Shown here one piece after another: positions 34,053-46,034 of a stretch of 64,000 nt of DNA. The position numbers and the translations under genes are program-made. Origin of the DNA: Diphasiastrum complanatum (Eukaryota > Streptophyta > Lycopodiopsida > Lycopodiales > Lycopodiaceae); contig CM055100.1 in the NCBI GenBank assembly GCA_029204225.1, positions 16,903,259 to 16,967,258 of the forward strand, in the 5' to 3' direction. The notes beneath the pieces were generated by a model, which did no database searches, was not told the DNA's origin, and saw only the letters and a program-made list of their open reading frames with translations. How positions within the stretch are numbered: the stretch's first letter is position 1; each line of letters starts with the position of its first letter.

Positions 34053-35081
34053 GGCACTCAATACCAAGGAGTGGTATGATGCCATGAAGCAACAGTATGA
34101 TGCATTGATCACCAACAATACTTGGGAGCTTGTGGATCCTCCATTCAACAAGCATGTGATTGGTTGGAAGTGGGTATTTCGGATCAAGTTCAATCATGAT
34201 GGCACCATCAACAAGTATAAAGCAAGATTATGTGCCCAAAGATTTGCTCAAATCCCTGGCCTTGATTATGAGGAGACCTTTGCACCCATTGCAAAGATGG
34301 TGACAATAAGAATTCTTATTTCTCTTGCTTGTTTCTTTAAGTGGAAGGTGTTCCAATTAGATGTATCCAATGCTTTTCTAAATGGTTATCTTGAGGAGGA
34401 GATCTATATGGAATAACCTCAAGGATTCATCAAGGATGAGTCCAAAGTGTGCTTGCTCTTCAAAAGTCTTTATGGACTCAAACAAGCACCAAGATCATGG
34501 TATTCAAGACTTAATTCTTTTCTTATCTCACTAGGATTTACTCTTAGTGACTATGATCCTTCCATGTATCTAATATTTGTTGATAGCAATATTGTCATTC
34601 TTCTAATTTATGTTGATGACATTATTCTTTGTGGAAGTTGTATCAAGCTAGTTGATGAAACTAAGATAACACTTGGATGTGAGTTTAAAATGCAAGATCT
34701 AGGAGAGATACATTACATCCTAGGCCTAGAAATTGTTTTCTATAAAAATCATGTCTTTATATGCCAATCTAGATATGCTCACTCTATGTTGAAAAAGTTC
34801 CATATGGAAAATTCTAAGAGCATAGATACTCCAATGGAGCAAATTGTAAAAGATCCTAATAAAGGTGATGAAAGATCCTTTGAGGACATCACACTTTTTA
34901 GGAGTCTTGTAGGCTCCTTGATTTGGCTTACCATTACTAGGCCCGATCTAAGTTTTTGTGTGCACAAATTGAGTCAATTTATGCAAGATCCTAAGACCCA
35001 TCATTAGAAGATGGCCAAAAGGATTCTAAGATATGTATCTTTATCTTGTGATTATGGTCTACTTTATAAAAGTGAAGATCT
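34053..35081 (+). pseudogene. Copia A reverse transcriptase, copy 1
   Basis: This continues the pol frame interrupted at 27734. It has LDVSNAFLNG, an in-frame TAA at 34414, SLYGLKQAPRSWYSRL and YVDD (34609-34620), then ITRPDLSFCVHKL. A second stop is at 35005. It ends at the solo LTR target GATCT (35077-35081). The active-site aspartates are intact, but the stops prevent a product. Confidence 0.93.
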
Positions 35082-35783
35082 TGTGAAGAATTGCCAAAAA
35101 TTGGCAAATCTAGCTTGATAAAAAACCATGTAGAATAGTGTAAATTGTGTACACAAGTGGGTCCCACACATGTGAGGCCATGATGCCACATGGGAAACCC
35201 ATCCTAATGTAGGTTAGGTCAAGTCAAGAGAGTTGGTCATGTCTATTTGGTGGTCATCCCTACTTTATAAGACCTACACCTAAGTTTAAGGTGAAAATTT
35301 GACCAACTAGCTACCTACCAAGCATAACTCTAGGAAATAGACTAGGGTTTCATTTTAGGTCAAGGAGAGTGAGTTAACTTCCTTATTACATGCTGGAAAT
35401 CCACCTAACTTCAAGAAGGAAGTCGAATTTGCTATGTATTTCCTCTCTCCATAGTGAGAAGATAGAAAAATTTTGGAGCTCATTGGCAATCTCAAGCTAG
35501 TTCACTATGTACATTGAGTTTCTGTGATCCAAATGAAACCAAATCAATTTCTACTTGTTTCTCAGGTTGAAGGCCGTACTACAGCCTGTAGTACACACGT
35601 GTGGGCTCGGATTTCAATGTTTATCAATGCTTTTGATTGTTAATGCTTGTTGTTTGTTAAATTGCCAATCTAGATCAACTTTTTTTGTGTCTAGTTTTTT
35701 GATAGATTGTTAAGCAAGCATCCAGTCACTCTTGTGGATCTTTTGTAGATCCATTTATGGTCCTAAAGTACAGTACTTTCACA
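35082..35783 (+). mobile_element. Solo LTR of a second copia family (702 bp)
   Basis: It starts TGTGAAGAATTGCC, ends GTACTTTCACA, and is bounded by GATCT on both sides (35077-35081 and 35784-35788) within the RNase H frame of copia A. No internal sequence remains, so it arose by LTR recombination. The LTR at 57546 is the same family and exactly the same length. It carries CCGTACTACAGCCTGTAG followed by TACACACGTGTGGG. Confidence 0.97.
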
Positions 35784-35788
35784 GATCT

Positions 35789-36031
35789 ATCCATTGTTGG
35801 CTACACGGATTCGGACTTTGCAAGTGACAAGATGGATCGAAAGTCTATTAGTGCATACACTATCTTTCTTGGAGGCAATCTAATATCGTGGCTTTCCAAA
35901 AAGCAAGATACTATATCTCTCTCTTCATGTGAGGCCAAGTACAAAGCACTCACTACAACTACCAAAGAGGTGCTTTGGATCAAGAGGTTATTAATGGAGC
36001 TAAAGTGCATCAAGGAAGATGATCTAACAAT
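35789..36031 (+). pseudogene. Copia A RNase H, copy 1
   Basis: The frame resumes as YTDSDFASDKMDRKSISAYT, then SLSSCEAKYKALT, and stops at IKEDDLTM, where segment X copy 2 begins. The C-terminal third is missing. Confidence 0.92.
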
Positions 36032-37903
36032 GATTACATTTGAGTCATAAAGTGCATTTTCATAGTATCTTCAACATGGTGAGATTGACGTAACAATGAA
36101 TAATGATTTTTAATTTAACAATGATTCTTTGATTTGTGTTCTAGCAATTATCATTTTTTTGATTGATTTGTAATCTAACAATGATTATTTGATGTGTAAT
36201 CTAACAATGATTATTTGATGTGTAATCTAACAATGATTTAGTTTTCATTGTTTGCTTTTATAGAGAAAAAAAGAGATGTATCTTAGAAGGAATTAAAGAT
36301 CATTCAAACAATAGATGAGGTATGTTTTTATCATCTTAAATTGATATGTTTGTTTGTTTTTTATTGTTTGTATATATTTACAACAAATTTATACAAGATG
36401 AAATAGAAAAACATAACCAATAACCAATCATTCCATACATAATGAGATAGAGATGATCAAATACAAAAGTTTATATTCATAATTCAAAAAAGTGTACATA
36501 TTCTCATCTAATTCATGAAAAGAGCATTGATACTAATATTTTTTTTGTTTTACTTTTGCAAATACTAGAAATACATCAAATCTAAGAAGTAATAGTAGGC
36601 TTCTTAGTCTTCACTATCTTCTCCCTCATCATTGTCCGAAGCCGAATCTTGTCCTTCGTCTTCGCCTACGTCCTCTTCATCTTAATTCCCTTCTTATCCT
36701 TGGTTTCCTCCCGTACTTTCTTCCACAAAGGAAGTGAATGCCCACTAAATACACATTCACAAAACAAAATAATAATTATTAGCCAAACACTTGTCATAAA
36801 ATTGAAATGAAATACAAATTGTGTATCAAAACTAAGAAAACTACAAATTATGTAACAAAAATTTACCCTTGGATGTACGCCTTGTGCTGCAAGATGATCA
36901 ACCAAGGCACTATAGCCTTGGTGATATCCAATATTGTACTTGACATTTCATTAGAGGAGTTTTGAGTTCCAAAAAGACGAATTCGTGCAAGATACTTTTT
37001 TTATTATTAAAATATTATAACACTAATACTTTTGACTTGCCATAACTTTTCAATTGTAGCTTAGAAGTATGTCATCTAACATATCATTGGAAAGCCCTTG
37101 TTGAGCGCTTTCCAATGCACCAAACTTTGCTAAATTCGGACTTACCACTAAAAAGTTATGCCATTTTTAGTATGGAATCAAAATGTGGACTCAAAAAGTT
37201 ACGTTACACAGATTTCAAATTTGAGTGTTTTGATTGGTCAATGTGTAAGAAAAATGTAAGAAAAAATATAAAAAGAATCTTTACAAAGGGTCTTTTTTGG
37301 ATTTAGAACTCCTCTAATGGTATACTTACACCCATAATCTTCAACCTACATCAACACAAATCGATGATTAGAAAAAAACAAAAAATTATTGGTGAACAAT
37401 AAACATATGAAATGCAATTAGCTAAAAGAGAATTGCTTACAAATTGGACATGCATATTGGCCTTGCCTCCCGATCCCAGGTGAGATTGGCCTAAAAGATA
37501 TGCCTTGATTTTGTTGCCTGTGTTTGTTGTTTAAAGCGCTCGAAATTAGGATGCTTGGATTCATAAACAATTTTTCCCCAATCTTTTTTAGATGCCGATC
37601 CCGGCCTCTTCTTGCCTTTACTACATAATCGTCTTAATGATTGGCACTTATGACGAGAGTGCATACACATACTCATCTTTGCCCATTTGTCATTAAATCG
37701 ATTTGGTTGTGGAAACTCACAATACAATATATCAAGTATATTGTCTTTGTCCCCTTGGTCTTGTTGCTCTCAAGGGTTAAACAAATCATGACCAAAGTAT
37801 TTAAGAGTAAGGTCGTGCAATCTATTGATGATGACCTTACCCCTAATGTCCATGATGATGAAACAATCCTCATCAAGGTCATAGAAAATATTAGTGGATT
37901 CTT
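36032..37903 (-). pseudogene. Segment X, copy 2: transposase-like remnant
   Basis: A direct repeat of 24184-26012 with about 1-2% substitutions by eye. Two differences are notable: an extra ~24-bp unit in a TAATCTAACAATGATT minisatellite (about 36170-36235), and a 16-17 bp piece near 37585 that keeps the frame KKRPGSASKKDWGKIVYESK open where copy 1 is shifted. Copy 2 is therefore nearer the ancestral reading frame, although stops remain. Confidence 0.45.
36949..37319. mobile_element. MITE-like element, copy 2 (371 bp)
   Basis: At the same place in segment X as copy 1, so it was carried along by the duplication rather than inserted independently. Inverted repeats are identical to copy 1. Confidence 0.75.
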
Positions 37904-38141
37904 CAGTCGGTCTCTTAGGTATCGTAACTATTTGAACAATGTTATAGTTGCCCTATTACATCATAATTCAATTAATAGTAATGAATAACAAATATGAAAA
38001 TATTGACATATTGAACATGTGTTGGAAGAAAGATAAGAAGAAAGTCTACATAGCAGATAGATCAAACTATTGATTACTTCTCGTAAAACTCATACATCAA
38101 ATGTCTCAGATAGTTATAGTGTAGAGCGGTTTGTAGATGCA
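37904..38141 (-). repeat. R-family fragment, copy d
   Basis: Equivalent to copy c and ends TAGATGCA before the LTR A start. Confidence 0.75.
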
Positions 38142-39557
38142 TGTGAAGAATTGAAAAAGATTATCTTCTATTGCACCTTATGATGGAGTCAAGAAAACAA
38201 TATACACTGCAAATGATTTTGAATGTCCTATTGAAGGCATAGGAAACAATCCCTTGAAGCTTGCATCCTCTAAAGTTCTTTCTCTCTCTAAAGTTCTTTA
38301 TGTACCTAAGCTTACTAAGAATCTTACTAGTGTTGGCCAATTGCTTGATAATGGCCTTGATGTAAAATTCATTGTTGATACTTGCATGTAGTGGTCGAGA
38401 GAAATAATAGATCTTTATGTAAATGTGCAAAATCTATGAGAATCGAGGCATCTTTGCCCAAAGATTTTTGGGGAAAAGCCATTAATTGTGCAAATTATCT
38501 TTGCAATAGGCTCCCACATATAGCTCTTGGTGGAAAGTCACCATATGAAATCTTATGTTTGAAGAAGCCTAAGGTTGATCACCTTAGAGTTTTTGGATGC
38601 ATATGCTTTTCTCATATTCCCTTGGAAACAAGGAAGAAGGAAGATCCTAGTGCATGCAAAGGAATCATGGTTGGATACTCATCCACTAAGAAGGCCTATA
38701 GAGTCTTTGTGCTCTCTACTTCTCAAGTTATTGAAAGTAGAGATGTTGTCTTTCATGAAGATCAACACTCATCTTTTGAAGAGGCCGAGATCAAGAAGTC
38801 TATGTATGCATCACCTATTATTGATTTTGAAGACAATCATGATGTGATGGGGTCGAGATTTGAAGAAGACTCTCCTCATATTTTCTCACCAAGAAGATCC
38901 ATGAGAGATAGATCCGAGCCTAAGAGGCTCTCATATGTTGACAAAGGCAAACAAGTGGATCTTGATTCCACTAATTATGTTTTTTATGTCTCTCATGAAG
39001 AGCCAAATAATGTACAAGAGGCACTCAATACCAAGGAGTGGTATGATGCCATGAAGCAATAGTATGATGCATTGATCACCAACAATACTTGGGAGCTTGT
39101 GGATCCTCCATCCAACAAGCATGTGATTGGTTGGAAGTGGGTATTTCGGATCAAGTTCAATCATGATGGCGGTGACAAAGTGTGGTCCAACCATAGTTAA
39201 GCATAGTGGTAGCTCGTGGATCTACTGGTATCATTGTACTTCTCATTTTGGATCTAATTGATTTGGAGATTGTGTGGATTTTGAGTGTTATTGGATTTCT
39301 AGCTTTCTCTCTTCACCCGAGAGCTCATGATTATTTTCTCTCTCTACCCAAGGAGAGCAGCTTATTTTTACTTAGAATAACCTTTTAATACATCCTACAC
39401 ATGTGACTGAGAGTTGGAAGTGATTGAATGCATGTAGTAGTGTGTTTTTGCCATAGAATCAAAGATAGATCTTGAATCTCAATCTAGTCTTGACTTTGAT
39501 GCATCTACCCACCTTAGGAGATCACAAGTACATGCTGTGGCACGTGTGAAATCTACA
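38142..39557 (+). mobile_element. Copia A, copy 2, heavily deleted
   Basis: It shares with copy 1 the odd join of ~26 bp of LTR to the protease region, so that deletion predates the duplication. About 610 bp of integrase are then lost near 38386 (matching 26497-27105 in copy 1). Pol continues to 39170, where it jumps into the last 387 bp of LTR A (39171-39557). Confidence 0.9.
38167..39170 (+). pseudogene. Copia A protease end, integrase C-terminus, RT start
   Basis: After the integrase deletion there is an open run of 226 codons (38382-39062) with VVERNNRSLCKCAKSMRIEA, HIPLETRKKEDPSACKGIMV and the start of RT (NTKEWYDAMKQ). A TAG at 39060 interrupts TWELVDPP..., and pol ends at 39170. The sequence at 39010-39020 preserves the E1 target before insertion. 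Confidence 0.9.
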
Positions 39558-40727
39558 AGGCAACTTAAAAAATAACATGGTTGTTAACATGACATCAAAT
39601 GACACACTCTCACCTAGTTATAGTGCATTGAGGTTTGTAGACATTGCTTCAGAAATGACATGGATATTAACATGACCAGTCACTTGGCTAGGTTTACATC
39701 ATTACATGTCTACATCCTCAAAATAGTTTGGCCCCAATTAATAGAATTTGCCTTTATGATGTCAATTTTAATACGTCGAACAAAGTTAGCTCATTTAAAC
39801 TTTTGTATCATATACAAAAAATCTAAATTGCACATTAAATGTATAATTTATTACAAAGTAGGGCTCCACACACTTTGTAATTTACAATCATTCTCTAATT
39901 TGCCATTAATTTAAGTCGTTTAGAATGAAATAAAATGACATTTAGGATGAAATGGTAATTAATGTTTAATGATATAATTGGCCTACTCCCTTTTCAATTT
40001 AGATTAAGATAATTCCTGTTAAATTTGAGATAACTCTTAGATGCCTATCCTAGAACAATTTGCATTCAAAATAAGATTAAAGATCAAGCAAACAATTTCT
40101 GTACTGAATGTAGAAATTTGTAGGTTTGGGACTTCTATGTGGATTCCTTTGGGGATGCATAAAAACCCATGAAAACCATTAAAAATTAAGATTGGGTCAT
40201 CAAAAGTTTGCATTTCCTAAACCTTAACAACTCAAAACTAAACTTTGAAGACTAAGTCATAAACCTGGTAATCCTTAAAAGGTTTGCCACAAAAATACCA
40301 ACTCTATCCCATGTAGTGAGATTCCAAAAATCAACAAACATTTGCAAAAGGAAAAAATAAACAAATAAACATGTCAATATAGATGAATATGCATGGAAAG
40401 AATCTAAACACCCAAAACATGACCTATGCTGGATGTCTACAATATGTGATGTGTTAACAAATGACTATCATACCACATGAATTAACTCGTGCAGTGAATT
40501 TAGTCATAAATCACAAATTGCATCCATAAGCTATTGCTAACAAATAGAACCAGGTGCACCCCATAACTGCAAAAAAGAAATGTGGATGGTCCCCGTTGTG
40601 ATGTTGCTGTTTAATTATTTTTACTGTAACCTCCACCCTTTCCAGAAAAGAAGGAACAAACTTCTATATTGGTCACGTGATAAGTCTTAGAAGCTTTCCC
40701 ACACAAGCATATGGTCATAATGAAACT
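39558..40727 (-). repeat. R-family repeat, copy e (inverted)
   Basis: Closely matches copy a (1813-2980). The expected ATGCA target repeat is AGGCA here, one substitution. It ends abruptly at GAAACTCGACAGAG, where R resumes in the opposite orientation. Confidence 0.8.
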
Positions 40728-40838
40728 CGACAGAGAGACAGAGAGCGTGCTTTACCTTTGTGTACTTGCTTTATAAAGACACTAGAGACGACATTAGCTG
40801 GAGTAGAAAAATTTCAAACCAAAAGCGACGGTGCTAAA
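40728..40838 (+). repeat. R-family repeat, copy f, left part
   Basis: Matches 8515-8600, beginning in a short relic of the (AG)n tract, and continues at 46700 after E2. Its junction with copy e is a head-to-head inversion point. Confidence 0.75.
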
Positions 40839-41491
40839 TGTGAAAAACTCAGATCCAAAAGATGCTAAAGTTTCATAAAGATCTTGGCCATGGAAGTTAT
40901 GCACATCTAGATTGAAAAAATGATAGAAATTGTGATGTTAAGCATACTAAACATCAACTAAACATCAAAATCTGATCATAAGCTTCCACAAACAGAAACT
41001 TGCTGTCCCTGTCCGTACTTCAGAGCCTACAACCTGCATTTCACACGTGTGAAGCCATAGCAACAAAGAAATCACAATTCTAGTGGCTAGAATGCAAGAT
41101 ATGAACAAAAAAGTGAGAGAGAAGAAGATGGACCTTCAAAGAGCATAACATTCATTCAATAGAATGAAAATGAGATGTGTACATACTCGTGGAGATGGCT
41201 ATTTATAGCAGCCATAGTGCCTCTTGGCCACTTGTCTTATGATAGGCTAAAATTGGGGTCCAATAGGATTCACCCATATACCTAGAAATTTGGTCAAATA
41301 GGAATGCACCAAATTATGAGCCAATAGAAGAGCTCCACACTCGACCTCCTCTAATTAATGTGACCTCAAAAGTAGTGTACACATACTTTGGGCCTCTACA
41401 TACATGTATGAACCTATCTCTAACTTTTATTTGGCCATAGGCCTACAAAATCTCAAGTTAGGAAAATACTACTAGTTGACAATTTTTCACA
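40839..41491 (-). mobile_element. 3' LTR of E2 (653 bp)
   Basis: In element orientation it starts TGTGAAAAATTGTCAAC and ends GATCTGAGTTTTTCACA. A TATAAATAG box lies at 41199-41207 (minus strand) and TTCACACGTGTGAA at 41040-41053. Confidence 0.97.
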
Positions 41492-44400
41492 CTCCCTCTT
41501 CAACTAGTTTTAGCATAGATTTAGAAAGTACACCAAGACTTGTTCTATGCTTGAAAAATAAGTCCTTTCCCAATGCTTTGGTAAAGATATCAGCCACACA
41601 TTCCTTTGATGGGACATGTTCAAGCTTGATCTCTTTTGCCAACACTTGTTCTCTCACAAAATGGTAAGCCACCTCGATATGTTTGCTCCTTGCATGGAAA
41701 ACCGGATTGCTTGCTAGACTTTGGGCTGAAAGGTTGTCACAAAAGATGATTGGACTCTCTGAAAAATCCAGCAAATGAAGCTCCATAATCATCCTCTTGA
41801 TCCACACCATCTCCTTTGTGCATGATGTCAAAGCTTTGTACTCGGCCTCACTAGAAGAAAGTGATATAGTTGCTTGTTTCTTCGACATCCATGAGATAGC
41901 TCCATCACCTATGAAAATAGCATGTGCATTTATGGATTTTCTATCCATAAGGTCTCCTGCAAAATCTGAATCTGAAAAACCAAATAAGTTAGGTGATGAG
42001 CCTCTATAAACAATGCCAAAATCTTTTGTTCCCGAGATGTATCTCAAGATCCTCTTTCCTAGTTTCCAATGTTCTATGCTAGGATCTTGCATGAATTGGC
42101 TTAATCTACCAACACAATAAGATAAATCAGGTCTTGTGATGGTTAGATATATAAGAGAACCTATTAGCTTCCTATAGAGAGTAATGTCCTCGAAGGATCT
42201 TTCATTACCTCTTATAGTTAGCTTTACATGTGATTCCATAGGTGTATCAATAGGATTTGCATCTACCATATGAAATCTATTGAGAATAGAAATAGCATAC
42301 TTCTCTTGTGAAATAAAAGTGATTTGAGAAGTTCTAATTACTTCTATTCCTAAGATATAGCTCAAAAGACCAAGATCATGCACTTCAAATTCCTTTTTTA
42401 GTGCTTTCTTGATATCTTCTATATCTTCCTTGTTCCCTCCACTTAAAATAATGTCATCCACATAAATTAGAAGGATTGTAACATCATTAGCATTAATTCT
42501 AAAGTAAAGTGAATGATCATACTCACTCATAGTGAAGTTTTGAGAAAGTAGAAAAGAGTTAAGCCTAGCATACCAACTCCTTGGTGCTTGCTTAAGACCA
42601 TACAAACTTTTTTGTAGAAAACACACATGATTAGGCTTGCTATGAGAAACATAGCTCTCGGGTTGCTCCATGTAGACTTCCTCTTCAAGATCACCATTCA
42701 AGAAAGCATTAGAAATGTCTAATTGCCAAAGATCCCATCCATAAAGAGTTGCAAGGGAAATGATTACTCTTATGCTCACCATCTTTGCCACGGGTGCAAA
42801 GGTTTCCTCATAGTCAATGCCATGCTCTTGAGCATAACCTTTAGCCACCAACCTTGCCTTCAACTTGTTGATAGATCCATCTTGATTTGTCTTTACCTTG
42901 AAGATCCATTTGCATCCAATTGCACTTTTGCCCTTTGGAAGCTCCACCAATCTCCATGTGTTGTTCTTCATAAGTGCTTCAAACTCAAGATCCATTGCTT
43001 GGATCCATTCCTCTTCTTGCCTTGCTTCATCTACACATGAAGGTACATCAAAAGAAGTTAGGAAAGCATAGTTGGATCCATCCACCACTTGCTTACCTTT
43101 GCCATCATAAGTGAGCCTTGAGGGTTTCACTTTATGCCTTGGAGTTCTCCTTGGAATTTGACTTGAAGAGGCTTCTTCAACATCCACATCCAATGTGTCA
43201 TCAACTCCATTGTCATCAAGCACATTAGTTGCAACAACACCATCATCACTTGAAACAACTTTTGGAATGTTACCTTCATCAAAAATGACATCCCTACTTG
43301 TGAACACTTTCTTGATTGAAGGAACATAAATCCTATATGCTTTGCTTACTTCACTATAACCAACAAAAATGCCCTTTCTTGAAGATGGATCCTCCTTAGT
43401 TCTATCATCAAGAGTAATGTTGAAGTAGCAAATGCATCCAAAAGTTCTTAGAAACTTGACATTAGGCTTCGTACCAAACAAAGCTTCAAAAGGGGTTTTT
43501 CCTTCCAATACAACACTTGGCCATCTATTGCATAGGAAATTTGCACACAACAAAGCATCACTCCAAAAAGGTTTAGGAAGATTAGCATTCAATCTCATTG
43601 CCTTTGCACTCTCACACAAGGTTCTATTCTTCCTCTCGGCCACTCCATTTTGTTGTGGTGTTCTTGGACATGTGTACTCCCTCTTGATCCCATGCTCATC
43701 GCAAAAGGCTTTGAATTTGTTAGAAATGTATTCACCACCATTGTCGCTCCTCAAGCATTTGATTTTGGTTGTAAATTGAGTCTCAATAGCAACTTTGAAC
43801 TTGACAAACACATCAAACACCTCATCCTTGCTCTTTAGTAGATAAACCCAACAAAATCTACTAAAATCATCAATGAAAGTTACATACATCTTAGCACCTC
43901 CATTGCTAATTGTAGTAACACCATGAATATCCGAATGCAAGAGAGAAAAAGGCATCTTAGATCTAGATATAGATCTAGTATATGGCAATCTATGTGATTT
44001 AGACAAAGCACATTCTTCACAAACATGATTCAAGCAAGTAAGAGACTTGGGAAGTCCCCTTACTACCTCCTTTTTGGCTATTACCTCCAAGGCCTTGTAG
44101 TTGAGATGTCCCATCCTTTTATGCCATACCTCTTGAATTGACATTTGTTCATTTGCCATGCATCCAACTTGGTTAGCAACAACACATGCATCAAGCTTGA
44201 ACAATTTCCCTTGCCTTTTCCCTTTTGCAATGATACTACACCCCTTTTTGATCAAGCAAGCATCACCATCAAACTCAACTTTGAATCCTTTGTCAAGCAT
44301 TTGGCTTACACTAAGTAAGTTCTTGGTAATGGATGGAATGAGCAAAACATCTTTCAATTCTATATTCCTATTTGTAGAAAGTGAAATAGGAATTGTGCCA

Positions 44401-45437
44401 ATCCCCTTGATTGCACACTCACCATCATTTGCGGTATAGATTACCTTCCTATCACCATCAAATGCCATTAAAGATGAAAAATACTCTTTATGATATGTCA
44501 TATGAGAAGTGGCTCCACTATCAATCCACCAAGGATCAATGTCTCCATGATTAGCCAACAAGCAAGATGACATAACAAAAGCATCATTTGAAAGAAGCTC
44601 ATCCCCACCCTCATCAATAGTTAGATTGGTTTGCTTTTCCCCTTGATCCCTCTTTTTCTTAAAACAATCACTAGCAAAATGCCCTTTGACTCCACAATAG
44701 AAACATTTTAGCTTAGATCTATCCTTCTTTTTGCCAAAAGTAGAGTGCTCACCTTGGTCTTGCCCTTTAGACCAATTGCTTTTACCTTTGCCCTTGAACT
44801 TGCCTTTAGAGAACATTGCCTCCTCTTCTCCTCCTTGAGATGTAGAAGATGCTCCCACTCTTGCTTGCAACCTGAATTCTTCAGCCAACAAGACCTCTTG
44901 CAAGTCTCCAACACTTGGTAAACATTTTTGGATAGCATAACTTTGAACAAGATTAGCATGATCATCCAACAAGCCATTGAGAATCACTTGAACAAGCTCC
45001 TCATTATTTATGCCATCATTAATGCATGCTAACTCATCATTCAATGCTTTAACTCTCAAAACAAAAGCATGTCCATTCTCACTCTTCTTTTGCATACAAG
45101 AAAAGATTTGCCTTCTTAAAGTCAACACTCTAGAAGTAGACTTGGATTCATAAACCTTCTTCAAGGCTTCCCAAGCTTCACTAGATGATGTGCACTTACC
45201 AACCTCTTTGATAAGCTCATTTGTCACATTCATCTTGATCATGTGAAGGGCTTTCTTTGCCCTCTTGTCATACCTCAATTGTTCTTGAGGTGCCAAAGGT
45301 CTCTCCTCCACACCTACAACAATATCCATCAACTCATTCATCTCAAGCAAAGACTCCATCCTTACTTTCCAAGTAGAATAGTTGAGGGAGGTAAGCCTAT
45401 CATTGCTTTCCAACATGTAGCCTCCATTTGTAGCCAT
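41487..45437 (-). CDS. E2 Gag-Pol polyprotein, intact
   Basis: The product has 1316 residues. Gag has SLNYSTWKVRMESLLEMNEL and the zinc knuckle C245-x2-C-x4-H-x4-C258. Protease DSG is at 306-308. Integrase has H439, H444, C473 and C476, then D503, D565 and E601. RT has [10 protein letters not shown] near 907-915 and YVDD 992-995. RNase H has FSDSDFAGD near 1154 and SLSSSEAEYKAL, ending DIFTKALGKD. Every catalytic residue is present. The start MATNGG aligns with MSSMGG of E1 and MTSNGG of E3. The ORF overruns the polypurine tract and stops 5 bp inside the 3' LTR. Its gag is much closer to E3 than to E1, consistent with E2-type proteins packaging E3 RNA. Confidence 0.98.
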   Translation of the reverse strand: MATNGGYMLESNDRLTSLNYSTWKVRMESLLEMNELMDIVVGVEERPLAPQEQLRYDKRAKKALHMIKMNVTNELIKEVGKCTSSSEAWEALKKVYESKSTSRVLTLRRQIFSCMQKKSENGHAFVLRVKALNDELACINDGINNEELVQVILNGLLDDHANLVQSYAIQKCLPSVGDLQEVLLAEEFRLQARVGASSTSQGGEEEAMFSKGKFKGKGKSNWSKGQDQGEHSTFGKKKDRSKLKCFYCGVKGHFASDCFKKKRDQGEKQTNLTIDEGGDELLSNDAFVMSSCLLANHGDIDPWWIDSGATSHMTYHKEYFSSLMAFDGDRKVIYTANDGECAIKGIGTIPISLSTNRNIELKDVLLIPSITKNLLSVSQMLDKGFKVEFDGDACLIKKGCSIIAKGKRQGKLFKLDACVVANQVGCMANEQMSIQEVWHKRMGHLNYKALEVIAKKEVVRGLPKSLTCLNHVCEECALSKSHRLPYTRSISRSKMPFSLLHSDIHGVTTISNGGAKMYVTFIDDFSRFCWVYLLKSKDEVFDVFVKFKVAIETQFTTKIKCLRSDNGGEYISNKFKAFCDEHGIKREYTCPRTPQQNGVAERKNRTLCESAKAMRLNANLPKPFWSDALLCANFLCNRWPSVVLEGKTPFEALFGTKPNVKFLRTFGCICYFNITLDDRTKEDPSSRKGIFVGYSEVSKAYRIYVPSIKKVFTSRDVIFDEGNIPKVVSSDDGVVATNVLDDNGVDDTLDVDVEEASSSQIPRRTPRHKVKPSRLTYDGKGKQVVDGSNYAFLTSFDVPSCVDEARQEEEWIQAMDLEFEALMKNNTWRLVELPKGKSAIGCKWIFKVKTNQDGSINKLKARLVAKGYAQEHGIDYEETFAPVAKMVSIRVIISLATLYGWDLWQLDISNAFLNGDLEEEVYMEQPESYVSHSKPNHVCFLQKSLYGLKQAPRSWYARLNSFLLSQNFTMSEYDHSLYFRINANDVTILLIYVDDIILSGGNKEDIEDIKKALKKEFEVHDLGLLSYILGIEVIRTSQITFISQEKYAISILNRFHMVDANPIDTPMESHVKLTIRGNERSFEDITLYRKLIGSLIYLTITRPDLSYCVGRLSQFMQDPSIEHWKLGKRILRYISGTKDFGIVYRGSSPNLFGFSDSDFAGDLMDRKSINAHAIFIGDGAISWMSKKQATISLSSSEAEYKALTSCTKEMVWIKRMIMELHLLDFSESPIIFCDNLSAQSLASNPVFHARSKHIEVAYHFVREQVLAKEIKLEHVPSKECVADIFTKALGKDLFFKHRTSLGVLSKSMLKLVEEGV

Positions 45438-46034
45438 GTTGCAATGATTGATCTCTGATCTTTGACCTGTTCCAATGCACTAAGCACTCTCTTGAATCAA
45501 CAAATGAAACACAAGAAGAAATCACAAAGATTTGGAACCTAAAACCTTACTTTTTCTCTCTTTTCCTCACTTTTTCCTCAATTTTAGCCACTAGTTTTAT
45601 GATTTCTTGATCAAACCAAGACCAAACCTCAATATACTTGCTTTTCCCTCACTCCTAAGATTGAAATACACTCTTGAATCATTCAGCAAACTGAAAATCA
45701 GAGGGTTACATCAATTTTGAAGTTTTTGACATGAAGAAGCAAGAAATTGAATCAAAAAACTATATGCTAGAATGGAAAACTAATAGGATCTTGTTGGATC
45801 TTGCATCTCCCTCTTTCCAAAACAATTTTTGTCTCCTTATTCTGATAAGTACAGAGGGAATTCGCCCTACTTCAATTGAAATGCATACAAATGATGTTTT
45901 GATCACAAAGATCCAATTTCTACACATAAATCAACAAGATTTTTAGCTAGAAACTTGATTGGAATGCTACAAAAGCAAACTCGCCCACAAATCTCTTCTA
46001 AATCTGGCAAAACCTGCACATTTGGCCGCCTAAT

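Larger units (their letters stand above)
26250..36031 (+). mobile_element. Copia A, copy 1, split by E1 and a solo LTR
   Basis: The first ~26 bp of the LTR (TGTGAAGAATTA...) are joined directly to the protease/integrase region, so most of the 5' LTR, leader and gag are deleted. Pol runs 26276-27734, resumes at 34053 after E1, and resumes again at 35789 after the solo LTR. At about 36031 it stops inside RNase H where segment X copy 2 begins. Without the two insertions it is about 2.8 kb. Confidence 0.9.
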
